Shown here piece by piece: positions 1 through 9,679 of a stretch of DNA of 48,931 bases. The first letter of the stretch is position 1. Each line of letters starts with the position of its first letter. The notes beneath the pieces are model-generated. The model was not told the origin of the DNA, ran no database searches, and saw nothing but the letters and a program-made list of their open reading frames with translations. The DNA comes from Sphingomonas bacterium (GTDB lineage Bacteria > Pseudomonadota > Alphaproteobacteria > Sphingomonadales > Sphingomonadaceae), in the NCBI RefSeq assembly GCF_028293085.1, contig NZ_JAQGLC010000200.1:1-48931 (forward strand). Reading direction: 5' to 3'. A program made the translations under genes and the position numbers.

Positions 1-728
1 ACGATCCGACTCGCTAGCACGATCGGGTCCTTGGTCGTATAGGGATAGGCGCCGTGGCCGCCGACGCCCTTCACGTCCAGGTCGACGCTGTCGACATTGG
101 CGAAGGCCGGGCCGTTGGAATAACCGATTTTGCCCGCCGGCAAGGCCGCTGAGTCATGGAAGGCAATCACGTATCCGGGCTTGGGAAATCGCGTGTAGAG
201 CCCGTCGTCCAGCATCGCCCGCGCGCCTTCGCCGGTCTCCTCGCCGGGCTGGGCGATCATCACCAGCGTGCCGGACCATTTTGCCTTCATCGCCACCATG
301 CGGCGCGCGGTACCGATCCAGGCGGTCATGTGGGTGTCGTGGCCGCAGGCGTGCATCACACCGCTTTCAACGCCAGCTGCGCCGGTGCCGCGTTCCTTGC
401 TGGCGAAGGCGAGCCCGGTCTCCTCGGTCACCGGCAGCCCATCCATGTCCGCGCGCAGCAGCAGCACCGGGCCGGGCCCGTTGCGCAGTACAGCGACGAC
501 GCCGGTCTTCCCGACGCCGGTGGTCACCACGAAGCCCAGCCTGCGCGCCTCGGCAGCGAGCTTGGCCGACGTCTTTACCTCCTGCATGCTCAGCTCGGGA
601 TGCGCATGCAGATCGCGGTAGATCGCGAGGAGCCAGGGCATGTCGAGCCGCACCTGATCGGACAGCGGGTCCGCGAGCGCAGGCCAAGGCAGCAAAAGGG
701 GCAACAGCGCGAGCAGGGCGGTTTTCAT
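1..728 (-). CDS. M20 family amidohydrolase/peptidase (3' end outside window)
   Basis: Read leftward from an ATG at 728; the frame stays open to the window edge, so about 242 N-terminal residues are visible. The protein opens with a typical Sec signal (MKTALLALLPLLLPWPALA), so it is exported. The M20 metal-site landmarks follow: LLLRADMDGLPV, the MHACGHDTHM histidine motif and the QPGEETGEGA glutamate motif, then the start of the dimerisation domain (GGHGAYPY). M20D members of this type hydrolyse N-acyl-amino acids or amino-acid amides (hippurate or indoleacetyl-amino-acid hydrolase style); the exact substrate cannot be read from sequence. It starts 40 bases after the stop of the upstream serine hydrolase and is probably the last visible gene of a TBDR-hydrolase-M20 operon. 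Confidence 0.9.
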   Translation of the reverse strand, partial: MKTALLALLPLLLPWPALADPLSDQVRLDMPWLLAIYRDLHAHPELSMQEVKTSAKLAAEARRLGFVVTTGVGKTGVVAVLRNGPGPVLLLRADMDGLPVTEETGLAFASKERGTGAAGVESGVMHACGHDTHMTAWIGTARRMVAMKAKWSGTLVMIAQPGEETGEGARAMLDDGLYTRFPKPGYVIAFHDSAALPAGKIGYSNGPAFANVDSVDLDVKGVGGHGAYPYTTKDPIVLASRI

Positions 729-768
729 GGCATTCTCGATTAATCGACGGGACCGCTGCCCCGCGGGA

Positions 769-2130
769 TCAGATACGGCGAAATTTGAGCCCAACCACGC
801 GCGAGGCGTTGATCGTAAAGCCCGCCCGGTCGGCATCCGGGACCAGCCGGAAGCTCGGCCCGGCATAACCGTCGCCCGCGGGCTTCAGCGGGATCGTCGC
901 CAGCGGCGTGCCCTCGCCCGTGGCAGGCAGGATTTGAAGCGTCATCGCCGACCCCTCGCTCGCCAGCACATAGACCACGTCGAGGTCGGCAGAGCGGTAA
1001 CGACCATCGAGCTTCGCGACGGGGACTTGTGCCTCGGTCACGGGCGGCAGCCCCTCGCCCATCGCCGCGACGACAGCGTTGATCCGCTCGTCGGGGTCGG
1101 TCTCGCCGGCGTTGCACAGCAGGCCCAGGCCGATCCGGCGCGCCGGCATGCGCGCATACATCGTCTTGAAGCCGGTCGCGCTGCCACCATGGCTGAACCA
1201 ATCGGCACTGACGCTAAGCCCTGCTGCATAGGCCTGGTTCGATCGCGCGGCACGGCGCACGATCGACCCGTCGTTGAACCGTCCGGGCTCCAGCATCAGC
1301 TTCATGATCGCCGGCGTCCACACCTTGTGGGCGCTGTCGATGTCGTGGTCGTATTTGGAGAGATCGTTGATCGTGGTGATCAGCCCTCCCGATCCGCCGA
1401 ACAGGGGATAGCTGTCGGCCGGCACAACCTTGCCGTCGGTTCGGGTATAGCCGAGGGCGACATTGGCATCGGCGGTGCGAGCACCCGCCATGATGAAGCT
1501 GCGCGTCATACCGATCGGCCCCAGCACCGATCGATTGACATAGGCCGAAAACGGCTCGCCCGCGACGCGTTCCACGATTTCCGACAGCAGCAGATAACCG
1601 CCGTTGGAATAATCGTAGCGCGTACCCGGCTCGAACTTGGTGGCTGTCTGCTTGAACAACAGCGCGAGCGCCTGCGCTCGGGTCGGCGCGGCGATGTCGC
1701 TGATCCCGTTAAGGTACAACAGCTCAAGCGAATCCCGGATACCGGCAGTGTGATTCATCAGCATGACCACCGTGACCTTGTGTCCGTAGTCAGGCAGTTC
1801 GGGCAGATATTTGTGGATGTCGTCGTCCAGGTTTAGCTTGCCCTTCAAGACCAGCTGCATCGCGGCGAGCGACGTGAACTCCTTGGACACCGACGCCGCA
1901 TAGAATTGCGTATCGGCATTCATTGCACGTTGCGTCGCGGTGTCCGCCGCACCAGCGGTGACGAATTTCGCCAGTCGTCCGTTGCGAAAGATGCCGAGGG
2001 CGCAGCCCGGCACGGCGAGACCCGCCGGAGTGTCCAGCACTGCCTGGACCGGATCGGACTGCGCCCGAGCGGGGAGCGGATAGGGCGCTGTCGCGGCAGC
2101 GAGCATCGCAAGAGTCGAAAGATGTTTCAT
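769..2130 (-). CDS. Secreted serine hydrolase, class C beta-lactamase fold
   Basis: 453 residues with a signal peptide ending near PARA-QS. The active-site landmarks of the class C beta-lactamase/DD-peptidase fold are present: SVSK (S80, K83), YSN (Y174-N176) and a late HGGSATG segment in place of KTG. Members include D-aminopeptidases, DD-peptidases and esterases, so a periplasmic amide or ester hydrolase is the safest call. A C-terminal beta-rich domain of about 100 residues follows the catalytic domain. It starts 55 bases after the TBDR stop and precedes the M20 gene, suggesting co-transcription. It is a clear paralogue of the protein at 10657-12090, which shares the FYAASV-K-FTSLAA block and the LMNH-GIRDSL block. 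Confidence 0.92.
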   Translation of the reverse strand: MKHLSTLAMLAAATAPYPLPARAQSDPVQAVLDTPAGLAVPGCALGIFRNGRLAKFVTAGAADTATQRAMNADTQFYAASVSKEFTSLAAMQLVLKGKLNLDDDIHKYLPELPDYGHKVTVVMLMNHTAGIRDSLELLYLNGISDIAAPTRAQALALLFKQTATKFEPGTRYDYSNGGYLLLSEIVERVAGEPFSAYVNRSVLGPIGMTRSFIMAGARTADANVALGYTRTDGKVVPADSYPLFGGSGGLITTINDLSKYDHDIDSAHKVWTPAIMKLMLEPGRFNDGSIVRRAARSNQAYAAGLSVSADWFSHGGSATGFKTMYARMPARRIGLGLLCNAGETDPDERINAVVAAMGEGLPPVTEAQVPVAKLDGRYRSADLDVVYVLASEGSAMTLQILPATGEGTPLATIPLKPAGDGYAGPSFRLVPDADRAGFTINASRVVGLKFRRI

Positions 2131-2185
2131 GGCCGATTACCCTCACACCACGCCGCCGGGGCGCAGTTCATTACAGTGGTTGCCG

Positions 2186-5020
2186 TCAGAATTTGAAGCG
2201 CGCGCCTGCCGTAAACAGCCGACCAACCACGTCGTAGAGCGCACGGGTGGTGCCGTAGCCACCGACGCCAGTGATCGGCGGATCCTTGTCGAACACATTC
2301 TGAACTGCGCCGAACAGGGTCACCTTATGGTCGCCGCCGCCATTGATGATGGTGATTTCACCCGAGAGGTCGAAGTAGAGGCGTCCGCTGACTTCGTTGT
2401 CGAGCAGATCCTTTGCCGTGTAGGCGGAGTTGATCACGCCACCGCCCATGTAACGCCCGGTCACGCTCAGCCGGAACGCGTCACTGACGTAGCTGGTCGA
2501 GGCGTTGAAGCGCCAGTGCGGCGATCCTCCGAGAGCCGCGATCGTCGGCTGATCGACACTGCCGTCGAGTATGGTGGTGGTGATCCCGTCCGAGATCTCC
2601 GCCGTGGCGATATAGCTGACCAATGCCCTCAACGCGATCTTGTCCGCACCGAGCCTGACGTCGTACGCCCCCTCGATATCGACTCCACTCAGCTTCACCG
2701 ATTGGAGGTTGACCGGGCCGTTGCGCACGGTCGTGATCATGTTGGTGGTCGGATCGCGCGTGATCAGCGAGCAGGTCTGTGGCGCGGTGGTGTAGCACTG
2801 GGTCACGATCGACGCTGGCGTTAGCGAAATGATCGCGTTTTTCAGGTTGATATTGTAATAATCGACCGACAGGCTGAAGCCACGGAAGAAGGTGGGCGTG
2901 AACACCACGCCGCCGGTAAAAGTGTCGGCCTTTTCCGGCGTCAGCGTGCGATTGCCGCTGTTCGCCGCCGTCACGAGATAGTCGCGGCCGAGCACCGGAT
3001 CGCTGACGCTCAGCTGCGACGTCGAACCCGCCGCGAACAATTCCTCCAGGCTTGGTGCGCGAATGTCGCGCGAGCGCGTAGCGCGGAACCGGAGCGAATC
3101 GTTGACCGCGTAATTGATGCCGGCCTTCCAGGTCACTACCGTGCCCGAGGTGCTGTAATCGGTCACGCGGCCCGCAACGTCGAGGCTCAAATCCTTCGCC
3201 CAGGATTCGCCGCTCGCCAGCGGCACCACGGCTTCGCCAAAGGCTTCCTTGACGATGACCTTGCCGGTGTAAGGCACGGTTCCGCCGCCACGGAAAGCCT
3301 GCGCGGCCGTGATCGCGTCGGCGGTGGTAACCACGCTCTGCTCGCGATATTCGGCACCGAACGCGACGGCTACCGGCCCGGCCCATGTGTCGAACAGGTT
3401 GCCGCGCACGGTGGCGGCCGCGACATGCTGCTGAATGCTGTTGTTGCGAACCGATACGCCGTTTACCCAGGCAAGCGCGTCGGGCGAAGCACGCCCAACA
3501 CCGATCAGATTGAGTGGCACGCAGCCATTGGTCGGCGCGGTCAGCGTCGAACGGCAGACGATCGCTCCGGTCGTGGGACTGACCACCGCGTCGATCGCCT
3601 GGTTGAAGCGCGAATTGATGCGCGAATTATCCTGCGCGACATTGTTGTCGGTTGAACCGTAGCTGTAATATGCGTCCCAGTGCCAATTGTCGGAAAACTT
3701 GCCTTTGAGACCCGCGACAGCCTGCAAGGTGCCGATATCGAGATTCACGATCGTGCGGGCATTGTCGAGTACGCTACGCCCCATCACGAAGCTGGCGATA
3801 CCCTGCGACGCCATCGCGGTGCGCACCGACTGCGGCAGGAAGGCATTGTCCGCTTTGATCGTGATCTGTTCGGTCGAGGCGAGGCCGGGATAGCGCGAGT
3901 CCACATGGCTGTAGCCCAACTCGGCGAAAGCCTGGAGCGAGTCGTTGAATTCGAAGGTTACGCGGCCGAACCCGGTATAGCGGTTGACCGGCACCGTGCC
4001 GACGCTGTCCGCCACGCTCGACGTGCCGCTACCGCCCACCATCTGCGATGCCGATACAAGTGAGCCATAGGTGAACGGGATGGCGCTGCCGTCGGGCGCA
4101 AACTGGATGCCGCGCAACGCATTCGGCGAATTGATGACGCCGCCGTACGAGGCGTTCGAAGCAACCGATCCACTGGTCACCAGGATGTAGCGTGGCTCGC
4201 TGTTCGTTGCGGTATAGGCCGGGTTTGCGACCAGGCCGGGGTTGGCCGCCGCCCATTTGCGGTCGCCCATGGAGTCGATGCCGCTATTCTGCGAGGCTTC
4301 GCCCGAGACGACTATATGGCCGCGTCCGCCAGCGAACCCCGTACCGACGGCAAGCGAGCCGAGGAAGTTGCGATAGTCGTCATGGCCGCTGATGCCGCCC
4401 TGGACGCTGCCCTTGATACCCTCCAGCCGGTCGTCGATCAGGATGTTGACCACGCCGGCAACGGCGTCGGAGCCATAGGCTGCCGAGGCGCCGCCAGTGA
4501 CGATGTCGACGCTGCGCACCAACGCTTGCGGGATCGCCGAGATGCTGACGCCGCCCGAAGGAGTAGTCGGCGCATAACGACGTCCGTCGACCAGTATCTG
4601 CGTGCGCTGATAGCCAAGGCCGCGAAGATCGATGAAGTTGCTGGCCGACAGGTTGAACAGGTTGCCGGTGCTGCTCGGCGTCAGCGACGGACGCGCGGCT
4701 GGCATCTGGTTGATCACGTCGGCGATGTTGGGGGCCGCAACGCGTGCAAAATCATCGAGGCCGATCGTGGTAACCGGGGTCGGCGCCGTGAAGCCGGTGC
4801 GGGCGACGCGCGACCCGGTGACGATGATTTCGTCGGCCTGCGGCTCGGCACCGACCGGCTCCGCTGCCTCCTGGGCTGGTGCAGTTTGCGCTGGTGCAGT
4901 CGTCGCTGCGACCTGTGCGTGAGCCGGAGCGCCAACCACGATGAACGCGGCACTGGCACACAAGAGCGCGCGACGACGAATTCCGACCGCGCCCAGTTTC
5001 TCGATCGTAAGATTATTCAT
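2186..5020 (-). CDS. TonB-dependent receptor, peptide/amino-acid type
   Basis: Outer-membrane transporter of 944 residues. I start it at the ATG at 5018-5020 (MNNLTIEKLG), which has a GGGGGC-type SD just upstream; an upstream in-frame ATG would add 18 residues ahead of a normal signal peptide (ending AHAQ). The TonB-box-like DEIIVTGSRV precedes the plug domain, with its PNIADVINQMP and RRYAPTTPSG segments and the GGASAAYGSDAVAGVVN plug signature. A 22-strand-type barrel follows, ending in the aromatic AGARFKF. It heads an operon with a serine hydrolase and an M20 amidohydrolase, so its ligand is probably a peptide or acyl-amino acid. Family assignment is secure; the ligand is inference. Confidence 0.95.
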   Translation of the reverse strand: MNNLTIEKLGAVGIRRRALLCASAAFIVVGAPAHAQVAATTAPAQTAPAQEAAEPVGAEPQADEIIVTGSRVARTGFTAPTPVTTIGLDDFARVAAPNIADVINQMPAARPSLTPSSTGNLFNLSASNFIDLRGLGYQRTQILVDGRRYAPTTPSGGVSISAIPQALVRSVDIVTGGASAAYGSDAVAGVVNILIDDRLEGIKGSVQGGISGHDDYRNFLGSLAVGTGFAGGRGHIVVSGEASQNSGIDSMGDRKWAAANPGLVANPAYTATNSEPRYILVTSGSVASNASYGGVINSPNALRGIQFAPDGSAIPFTYGSLVSASQMVGGSGTSSVADSVGTVPVNRYTGFGRVTFEFNDSLQAFAELGYSHVDSRYPGLASTEQITIKADNAFLPQSVRTAMASQGIASFVMGRSVLDNARTIVNLDIGTLQAVAGLKGKFSDNWHWDAYYSYGSTDNNVAQDNSRINSRFNQAIDAVVSPTTGAIVCRSTLTAPTNGCVPLNLIGVGRASPDALAWVNGVSVRNNSIQQHVAAATVRGNLFDTWAGPVAVAFGAEYREQSVVTTADAITAAQAFRGGGTVPYTGKVIVKEAFGEAVVPLASGESWAKDLSLDVAGRVTDYSTSGTVVTWKAGINYAVNDSLRFRATRSRDIRAPSLEELFAAGSTSQLSVSDPVLGRDYLVTAANSGNRTLTPEKADTFTGGVVFTPTFFRGFSLSVDYYNINLKNAIISLTPASIVTQCYTTAPQTCSLITRDPTTNMITTVRNGPVNLQSVKLSGVDIEGAYDVRLGADKIALRALVSYIATAEISDGITTTILDGSVDQPTIAALGGSPHWRFNASTSYVSDAFRLSVTGRYMGGGVINSAYTAKDLLDNEVSGRLYFDLSGEITIINGGGDHKVTLFGAVQNVFDKDPPITGVGGYGTTRALYDVVGRLFTAGARFKF

Positions 5021-5108
5021 GATTCGCGCCCCCTTTGGTTGCGTTTGTTGCGTTGCAGCAATTTCAGCACACATTAACCGTCCGAACAGACCGAATTACG
5101 TCGTTCAT

Positions 5109-5121
5109 CCATAGACTATGG
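5109..5121. promoter_or_regulatory. Palindrome CCATAG-A-CTATGG in divergent promoter region
   Basis: Perfect 6-bp inverted repeat around one base in the 186-bp gap between the leftward TBDR operon and the rightward ridA gene. It could be an operator for either unit. A related CATAGACTATAGG lies at about 17826, upstream of the XRE-cupin gene. The binding protein is unknown. Confidence 0.3.
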
Positions 5122-5206
5122 CTATCGACGGCCGGCCGGCTTGCCGTTGGGCGCAACGGGCGTCATTCTACGCATCCGCACCCCCACGACTGCGCAAGGA
5201 AGTTTC

Positions 5207-5671
5207 ATGGAAAGCATCGCCGAACGCATGGCGCGGGCCGGCATCACGCTGCCTCTGCAACGCCAGGCACAGGGTAATTACGTCCCTTTCCTGATCGACG
5301 GATCGCAGCTGTGGATTTCCGGCCAAGTCTCCAGCTGCGCGGGAAAAGGCATTATCGGCCGGGTGGGTGACGACATCGACGTACCCACCGGAATCGCAGC
5401 GGCCAAGCTATCCGGGCTTAACCTGCTCGCGCAGATTCACGCCGCGCTGGACGGCGATTTCGAGCGAGTCCGACAGGTGGTTCGGATCACCGGCCATGTG
5501 CAGGTGGCGGACGGTTTCGTCGCCATTCCCCAGATCATGAACGGCTGTTCGGATGTGCTGGTAGAGGCACTGGGCGATCGCGGGCGTCACACGCGGACAA
5601 GCGTCGGCGCGTACCGCCTGCCTGGGGGCCATGCCGTGGAAGTCGATGCAGTGATCCGGATCGCCGCCTAG
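5207..5671 (+). CDS. RidA family enamine/imine deaminase
   Basis: 154 residues of the YjgF/YER057c/UK114 fold. RidA proteins hydrolyse reactive 2-enamines and imines, released by PLP dehydratases or by amino-acid oxidases and dehydrogenases, to keto acids and ammonia. The start at MESIAERM is chosen for the AAGGAAG SD seven bases upstream; an earlier in-frame ATG at 5141 has no SD. The LWISGQVS segment and the GILAA-like helix (GIAAAKLSGLNLLAQI) match this family, and the C-terminal part ends AVEVDAVIRIAA as in the long RidA subgroup. Imine producers encoded nearby are the dehydratase at 9680 and the D-amino-acid dehydrogenase at 12932. It stands alone, divergent from the TBDR operon. Confidence 0.92.
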   Translation: MESIAERMARAGITLPLQRQAQGNYVPFLIDGSQLWISGQVSSCAGKGIIGRVGDDIDVPTGIAAAKLSGLNLLAQIHAALDGDFERVRQVVRITGHVQVADGFVAIPQIMNGCSDVLVEALGDRGRHTRTSVGAYRLPGGHAVEVDAVIRIAA

Positions 5672-5728
5672 TCCCAGGCTGGGGGCCACCGCCCTGCCCC
5701 GATCCGCACATGGCGGAACGTAGTGCCG

Positions 5729-6739
5729 CTAGCGTCCGAACGTTGCGAGAAGATGGTCGGCGATGCGGTCCACGCCCATGGCGACCGGGTCCTGGCACGG
5801 AAGCCCCAGCCTATCCTCGGTCGCAAGACAGGCCGCGACGGCTTCGTCGCGGCTGAGCGAGGAGGTGTTGAGTGCCACTCCAACCGCCACTACATCTGGA
5901 CACGTCAGGCGTGCCGCCTCCAGATTGGCTTCGAAGCACGCCTTGAGGTCCGGCAATTGTCGGCCGGGAATCCCGCGAATGTGCTGCCGTCCGGTCTCGT
6001 GGCACAGGACGAGCGCGTCGGGCTGGGCGCCGTGGAGCAGTCCCAGCGAGACCCCGGCGAACGACGGATGGAACAGCGATCCTTGTCCTTCGATCAGATC
6101 CCAGCCACCATCGTGCCGCGCGGGCGATATCCATTCCGCGGCGCCCGATATGAAATCGGCCACCACCGCGTCGATCGGCACGCCGCTTTGCGCGATGAAG
6201 ATGCCGGTCTGGCCGGTCGCTCGAAAATCAGCGTTGACGCCGCGGCGGCGCAATTCCCGTTCCATTGCCAGCGTGGTGTACATCTTGCCGACCGAACAAT
6301 CGGTGCCGACCGTCAACAATCGCAACCCGCTGCGACGCGTTCCCTTGCCGACATCCAGATGCCGGGGCGGCTCGCGAACGTCGAACAATTGCAGATCGCC
6401 CGCAGCGGCGGCAGCCGCAATCTCGGGAATGGACGTCAGGCGCTGGTGCAGCCCCGAGGCGATGTTCAATCCCGCTGCAAGCGCCGCCAGAATGTGAGCG
6501 ATCATCTCTTCGCTCATCTTGCCGCCCGCATTGGCCACGCCGACGATCAGCGTGCGTGCGCCCTGTGCCGCGGCTTCCGCGAATTCGAAATGCGGCAGCC
6601 CCAGCGTGATGGGCGTGCCGTTCGAGCGATATTCGCCTACGCATAACTCCGGCCGCCACACCGCGACGCCGCGCGACGTCTTCACCGATAACTCGTCCCT
6701 CGGGTTCCCGAGGTACAGGAGATAAGGATAGGGGATCAT
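5729..6739 (-). CDS. dgcN: DgcN-like N-acetyltransferase (DUF1611)
   Basis: 336 residues from the ATG at 6737-6739 (MIPYPYLLYLGNPRDEL), which matches the family N-terminus; the longer start at 6778 adds unrelated residues. DUF1611 proteins have an N-terminal Rossmann-like domain and a C-terminal P-loop-type domain; the latter shows as GTDCSVGKMYT near the middle, followed by the ATGQTG and EGQGSLFHPS blocks. Characterised DgcN N-acetylates D-glutamate in a D-Glu breakdown route and is normally adjacent to the enolase-family racemase DgcA. No dgcA is present here; an N-acyl-D-amino-acid deacylase lies nearby instead. The gene follows the lysR gene in the same direction with a 99-base gap. Family confident, exact acceptor amino acid inferred. 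Confidence 0.85.
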   Translation of the reverse strand: MIPYPYLLYLGNPRDELSVKTSRGVAVWRPELCVGEYRSNGTPITLGLPHFEFAEAAAQGARTLIVGVANAGGKMSEEMIAHILAALAAGLNIASGLHQRLTSIPEIAAAAAAGDLQLFDVREPPRHLDVGKGTRRSGLRLLTVGTDCSVGKMYTTLAMERELRRRGVNADFRATGQTGIFIAQSGVPIDAVVADFISGAAEWISPARHDGGWDLIEGQGSLFHPSFAGVSLGLLHGAQPDALVLCHETGRQHIRGIPGRQLPDLKACFEANLEAARLTCPDVVAVGVALNTSSLSRDEAVAACLATEDRLGLPCQDPVAMGVDRIADHLLATFGR

Positions 6740-6838
6740 ACTGGATCTCGCGGCGATCGGGTGCGATCGCGAGGCCACACTCAGTCTAACCGCGCCGTAT
6801 CGTCCAGCATCAAAGGTTCAGACATCTATAGTCCTGAG

Positions 6839-7729
6839 TTATGCCCTGCCGAACGTTATCGCTTTCTGCATCTCGGCAATGAAATCCTGAGAAATAAGGG
6901 AGAGTGGTCGGTCTTCCAGATGGATACAGTAGACGCCAAACTTGGAATCCTTTTCCAAAGGTCGGAAATCCAGATCGTTGCCCACCATCGCGCGGGCCGT
7001 GAATTCGTCGACCACGGCGACGCCCGCGCCTTCGCGCACCAGGGCCGCCGCTACGTAATAGGTCTCGACCGAAATGCTTGTGCGACGCGCCAAGGCCGTG
7101 TCGATTTCACTGGTCAACAGCGTATCGATCGATCCAGTGCCGGCCAGCCGGACCAGATCGAACCGCTCGAGCGCATCAATCGAAAGCTGCTCGGGCGGAT
7201 CGGGAACGTCCTGCTTGCGGTAAAGGAGGACGAGTTCGGCCGCACCGATCGACACTTCGCTGAGCCTCGGGTGCCGCGGTGAATCGTAAGCCACGGCAAT
7301 GTCACTGCTCCGCTCGTAGAGCGAGCGAAGGATATCCTCCTTGTGGACCGTCTTGATCTCGAACGAGACATCGGGATGTGACGCGCGAAATTTCGCTACC
7401 GCGCGCGGCACGACCTGGAGCCCGAGCGATGGCAGCACCGCCAGGCGCAAATGTCCTCCACCGCAGCGTTGCAGGTTTTTTGCGGTCGCCTGGAGCGACT
7501 CGATCTGCCCATGCAATTCGCGGACTTCGTGGAACAGGACATGTGCTTCCGCGGTCGCGACGAGCCGCCCCTTTACGACACGGAACAGCACGAAGCCGAT
7601 CTGCGCCTCGGCGTGGCGCAACACCTTGCTCACTGAGGGCTGGGAAACATGGAGCGCCCGTGCCGCACCGCTCACCGAGCCAGTCTGATAAACGGCGTGA
7701 AAAACCTCGATATGACGCAATTTCATCAT
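6839..7729 (-). CDS. LysR family transcriptional regulator
   Basis: 296 residues. The N-terminal winged helix is plain: HIEVFHAVYQTGSVSGAARA, then LHVSQPSVSKVLRHAE. A linker helix and a periplasmic-binding-like effector domain follow (RLAVLPSLGLQVVP, DIAVAYDS, REGAGVAVVDEFTAR). LysR proteins usually control the divergent gene plus themselves; here that is the N-acyl-D-amino-acid deacylase 217 bases away, and dgcN lies downstream in the same direction. Its effector is therefore probably a D-amino acid or N-acyl-D-amino acid, by context only. Confidence 0.95.
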   Translation of the reverse strand: MMKLRHIEVFHAVYQTGSVSGAARALHVSQPSVSKVLRHAEAQIGFVLFRVVKGRLVATAEAHVLFHEVRELHGQIESLQATAKNLQRCGGGHLRLAVLPSLGLQVVPRAVAKFRASHPDVSFEIKTVHKEDILRSLYERSSDIAVAYDSPRHPRLSEVSIGAAELVLLYRKQDVPDPPEQLSIDALERFDLVRLAGTGSIDTLLTSEIDTALARRTSISVETYYVAAALVREGAGVAVVDEFTARAMVGNDLDFRPLEKDSKFGVYCIHLEDRPLSLISQDFIAEMQKAITFGRA

Positions 7730-7946
7730 TGCTGCGCAGCATACACCCTCGATTACCGTTCACCAAAGTCGCGCTCCGGAATAGCCCTGAACCGAGTGTT
7801 TTGAGCACGCAGCCGATAGCCTGCAGATATGGACGACGCGCAAAGAAGTGTGTCTGCAGGCGCCGCTTTCGCCCCATAGTGCGCATCCGGACGATGCGCC
7901 GTTGCTCGTTATGCGCCTTGGTTCCTTCGATGCTGGAGTTGCCGCC

Positions 7947-9569
7947 TTGATCTGCCGTTCGAAGTTCGTCCGACTACCCTTGCTGACCCTGTCCGTTTCG
8001 CTGCTCGCGGCGCCGATTGTCGCGCGGACGGTCAGGCAGACCAGCGACCTCGTGATCACGGGTGGCACCATCTATGACGGCAGCTCCATCGACCCGATCG
8101 TCGGCGATATCGCGATAGCGGGCGACCGCATCGTCTATGTGGGTCCGACCGCTAAAAATCCCTATACGGGCAAACGCACGGTCTCCGCCAAGGGTATGGT
8201 GGTGGCCCCGGGTTTTATCGATCCGCACACCCACGCGGACGCCTTCGTGATGGGCAAGACGCCCGGAGAGCGCCTCACCCTCGCCTGGATGATGCAGGGT
8301 GCTACCACAATTTTCCTGGGCGTCGATGGCTTTGGGCAGCCCGGCCACAAGGTGGAAGTGGATGCTTTCTTCCGTCAGGTCGCGGCGCAGACGCCCGGCG
8401 TCAACGTCGCAACTTATGTCGGGTTCGGCGCGGTCCGCACCGCGGTGATCGGGGATGACGACCGCGCGCCCACCAATGCCGAACTTGCGACGATGAAGGG
8501 ATTGGTCGCCAAAGGCATGTGCGAAGGCGCACTGGGCCTGTCCGCCGGATTGTTTTACGCGCCCCAGAGCTTCGCCAGGACCGACGAAGTGATTGCGGTC
8601 GCGAAGGAAGCGGCGGTCCGCGGTGGCGTATACGACACGCACCAGCGCGACGAATCTTCCTACACGATCGGCGTGATGAATTCCACGCGCGAGGCTATTT
8701 CGATCGGTCGGGGGGCAGGGATGCCCGTCCATTTCGCACATCTGAAGGCTCTGGGCGTCGACGTACAAGGGAAGGCGCCCGAGCTAGTCTCTATCATCGA
8801 GGCCGCGCGCGCCGAAGGCATCGACGTCACTGCAGACCAATATCCATGGGAGGCCTCGGGCTCCGGCCTCGAACCCGCGCTGCTGCCGCGATGGGCGGTC
8901 GATGGCGGTCGCCCCGCGATGCTCAAGCGCTTCGCCGACCCGGTGCAGCTCGCCAGGATCAAGGGCGAGATGGTCGAGAACATGCGGCGCCGCGGCGGTG
9001 CGGCTTCGCTGCTGCTGACTTCCCTCGCCCATCCCTGGACGGGCAAACGGCTGAACGAAATCGCCGCCGAATGGGGCATTGATCCGGTCGATGCGGCGTT
9101 GAGGATCATCACCGAAAGCGCCGACGGCAGCGCGGTCGTGTCCTTCAATATGGCGGAGAACGACATCAAGCTGCTCATGCGCCAGCCCTGGATCGTCACA
9201 GGCTCTGACGGTTCGGCTGGGCATCCCCGCATGTACGCCACCTTCCCGCAGAAATATGCGAAGTACGTGCTGAAAGAGCACGCGATCTCGCTGGCCGACT
9301 TCATCAATTCGAGCACGGGCCGCACGGCGGACATGTTCAAGCTGGATCACCGCGGGCATCTGCGGACGGGCTATTTCGCGGATATCGTCGTGTTCGATCC
9401 CGCAGCCTATCGCCCCAGGGCCGACTATATCCATCCGACCGAGCTGACCGTTGGCGTCCGCACCCTGATCGTCAACGGTGCGGTCGCGATCGATCAGGGC
9501 AAGCCGACGGGCGTCGCTGCCGGTCGGGGACTCCGACACAACCCGCCCGCTGGATCATGCCCCGCGTGA
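7947..9569 (+). CDS. Secreted N-acyl-D-amino-acid deacylase (amidohydrolase)
   Basis: About 540 residues. I favour a TTG start at 7947: a GGAG SD lies eight bases upstream and the product then begins with a compact signal peptide (MICRSKFVRLPLLTLSVSLL, cleavage after APIVA). ATGs at 7848 and 7911 lack an SD. The protein is an amidohydrolase-superfamily member of the D-aminoacylase type: HxH metal motif in GFIDPHTHADAF, then DTHQRDES, HFAHLKALG, DQYPWEASG and TGSDGSAGHPRMYATFPQ, and the C-terminal GYFADIVVFDP. Such enzymes cleave N-acyl-D-amino acids (or D-dipeptides) to free D-amino acids. It precedes the dehydratase by 110 bases and is divergent from lysR. Confidence 0.9.
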   Translation: MICRSKFVRLPLLTLSVSLLAAPIVARTVRQTSDLVITGGTIYDGSSIDPIVGDIAIAGDRIVYVGPTAKNPYTGKRTVSAKGMVVAPGFIDPHTHADAFVMGKTPGERLTLAWMMQGATTIFLGVDGFGQPGHKVEVDAFFRQVAAQTPGVNVATYVGFGAVRTAVIGDDDRAPTNAELATMKGLVAKGMCEGALGLSAGLFYAPQSFARTDEVIAVAKEAAVRGGVYDTHQRDESSYTIGVMNSTREAISIGRGAGMPVHFAHLKALGVDVQGKAPELVSIIEAARAEGIDVTADQYPWEASGSGLEPALLPRWAVDGGRPAMLKRFADPVQLARIKGEMVENMRRRGGAASLLLTSLAHPWTGKRLNEIAAEWGIDPVDAALRIITESADGSAVVSFNMAENDIKLLMRQPWIVTGSDGSAGHPRMYATFPQKYAKYVLKEHAISLADFINSSTGRTADMFKLDHRGHLRTGYFADIVVFDPAAYRPRADYIHPTELTVGVRTLIVNGAVAIDQGKPTGVAAGRGLRHNPPAGSCPA

Positions 9570-9679
9570 CTGCAGAAGCTACGCCCGTTGGCGACGAAGG
9601 GTTTCTCCAGCACCTCCTGCCGGCCGCCGTGCTGACGAACGAGCGACCACGCCAAACTCCTTCGGAGACCATAGCCCTC

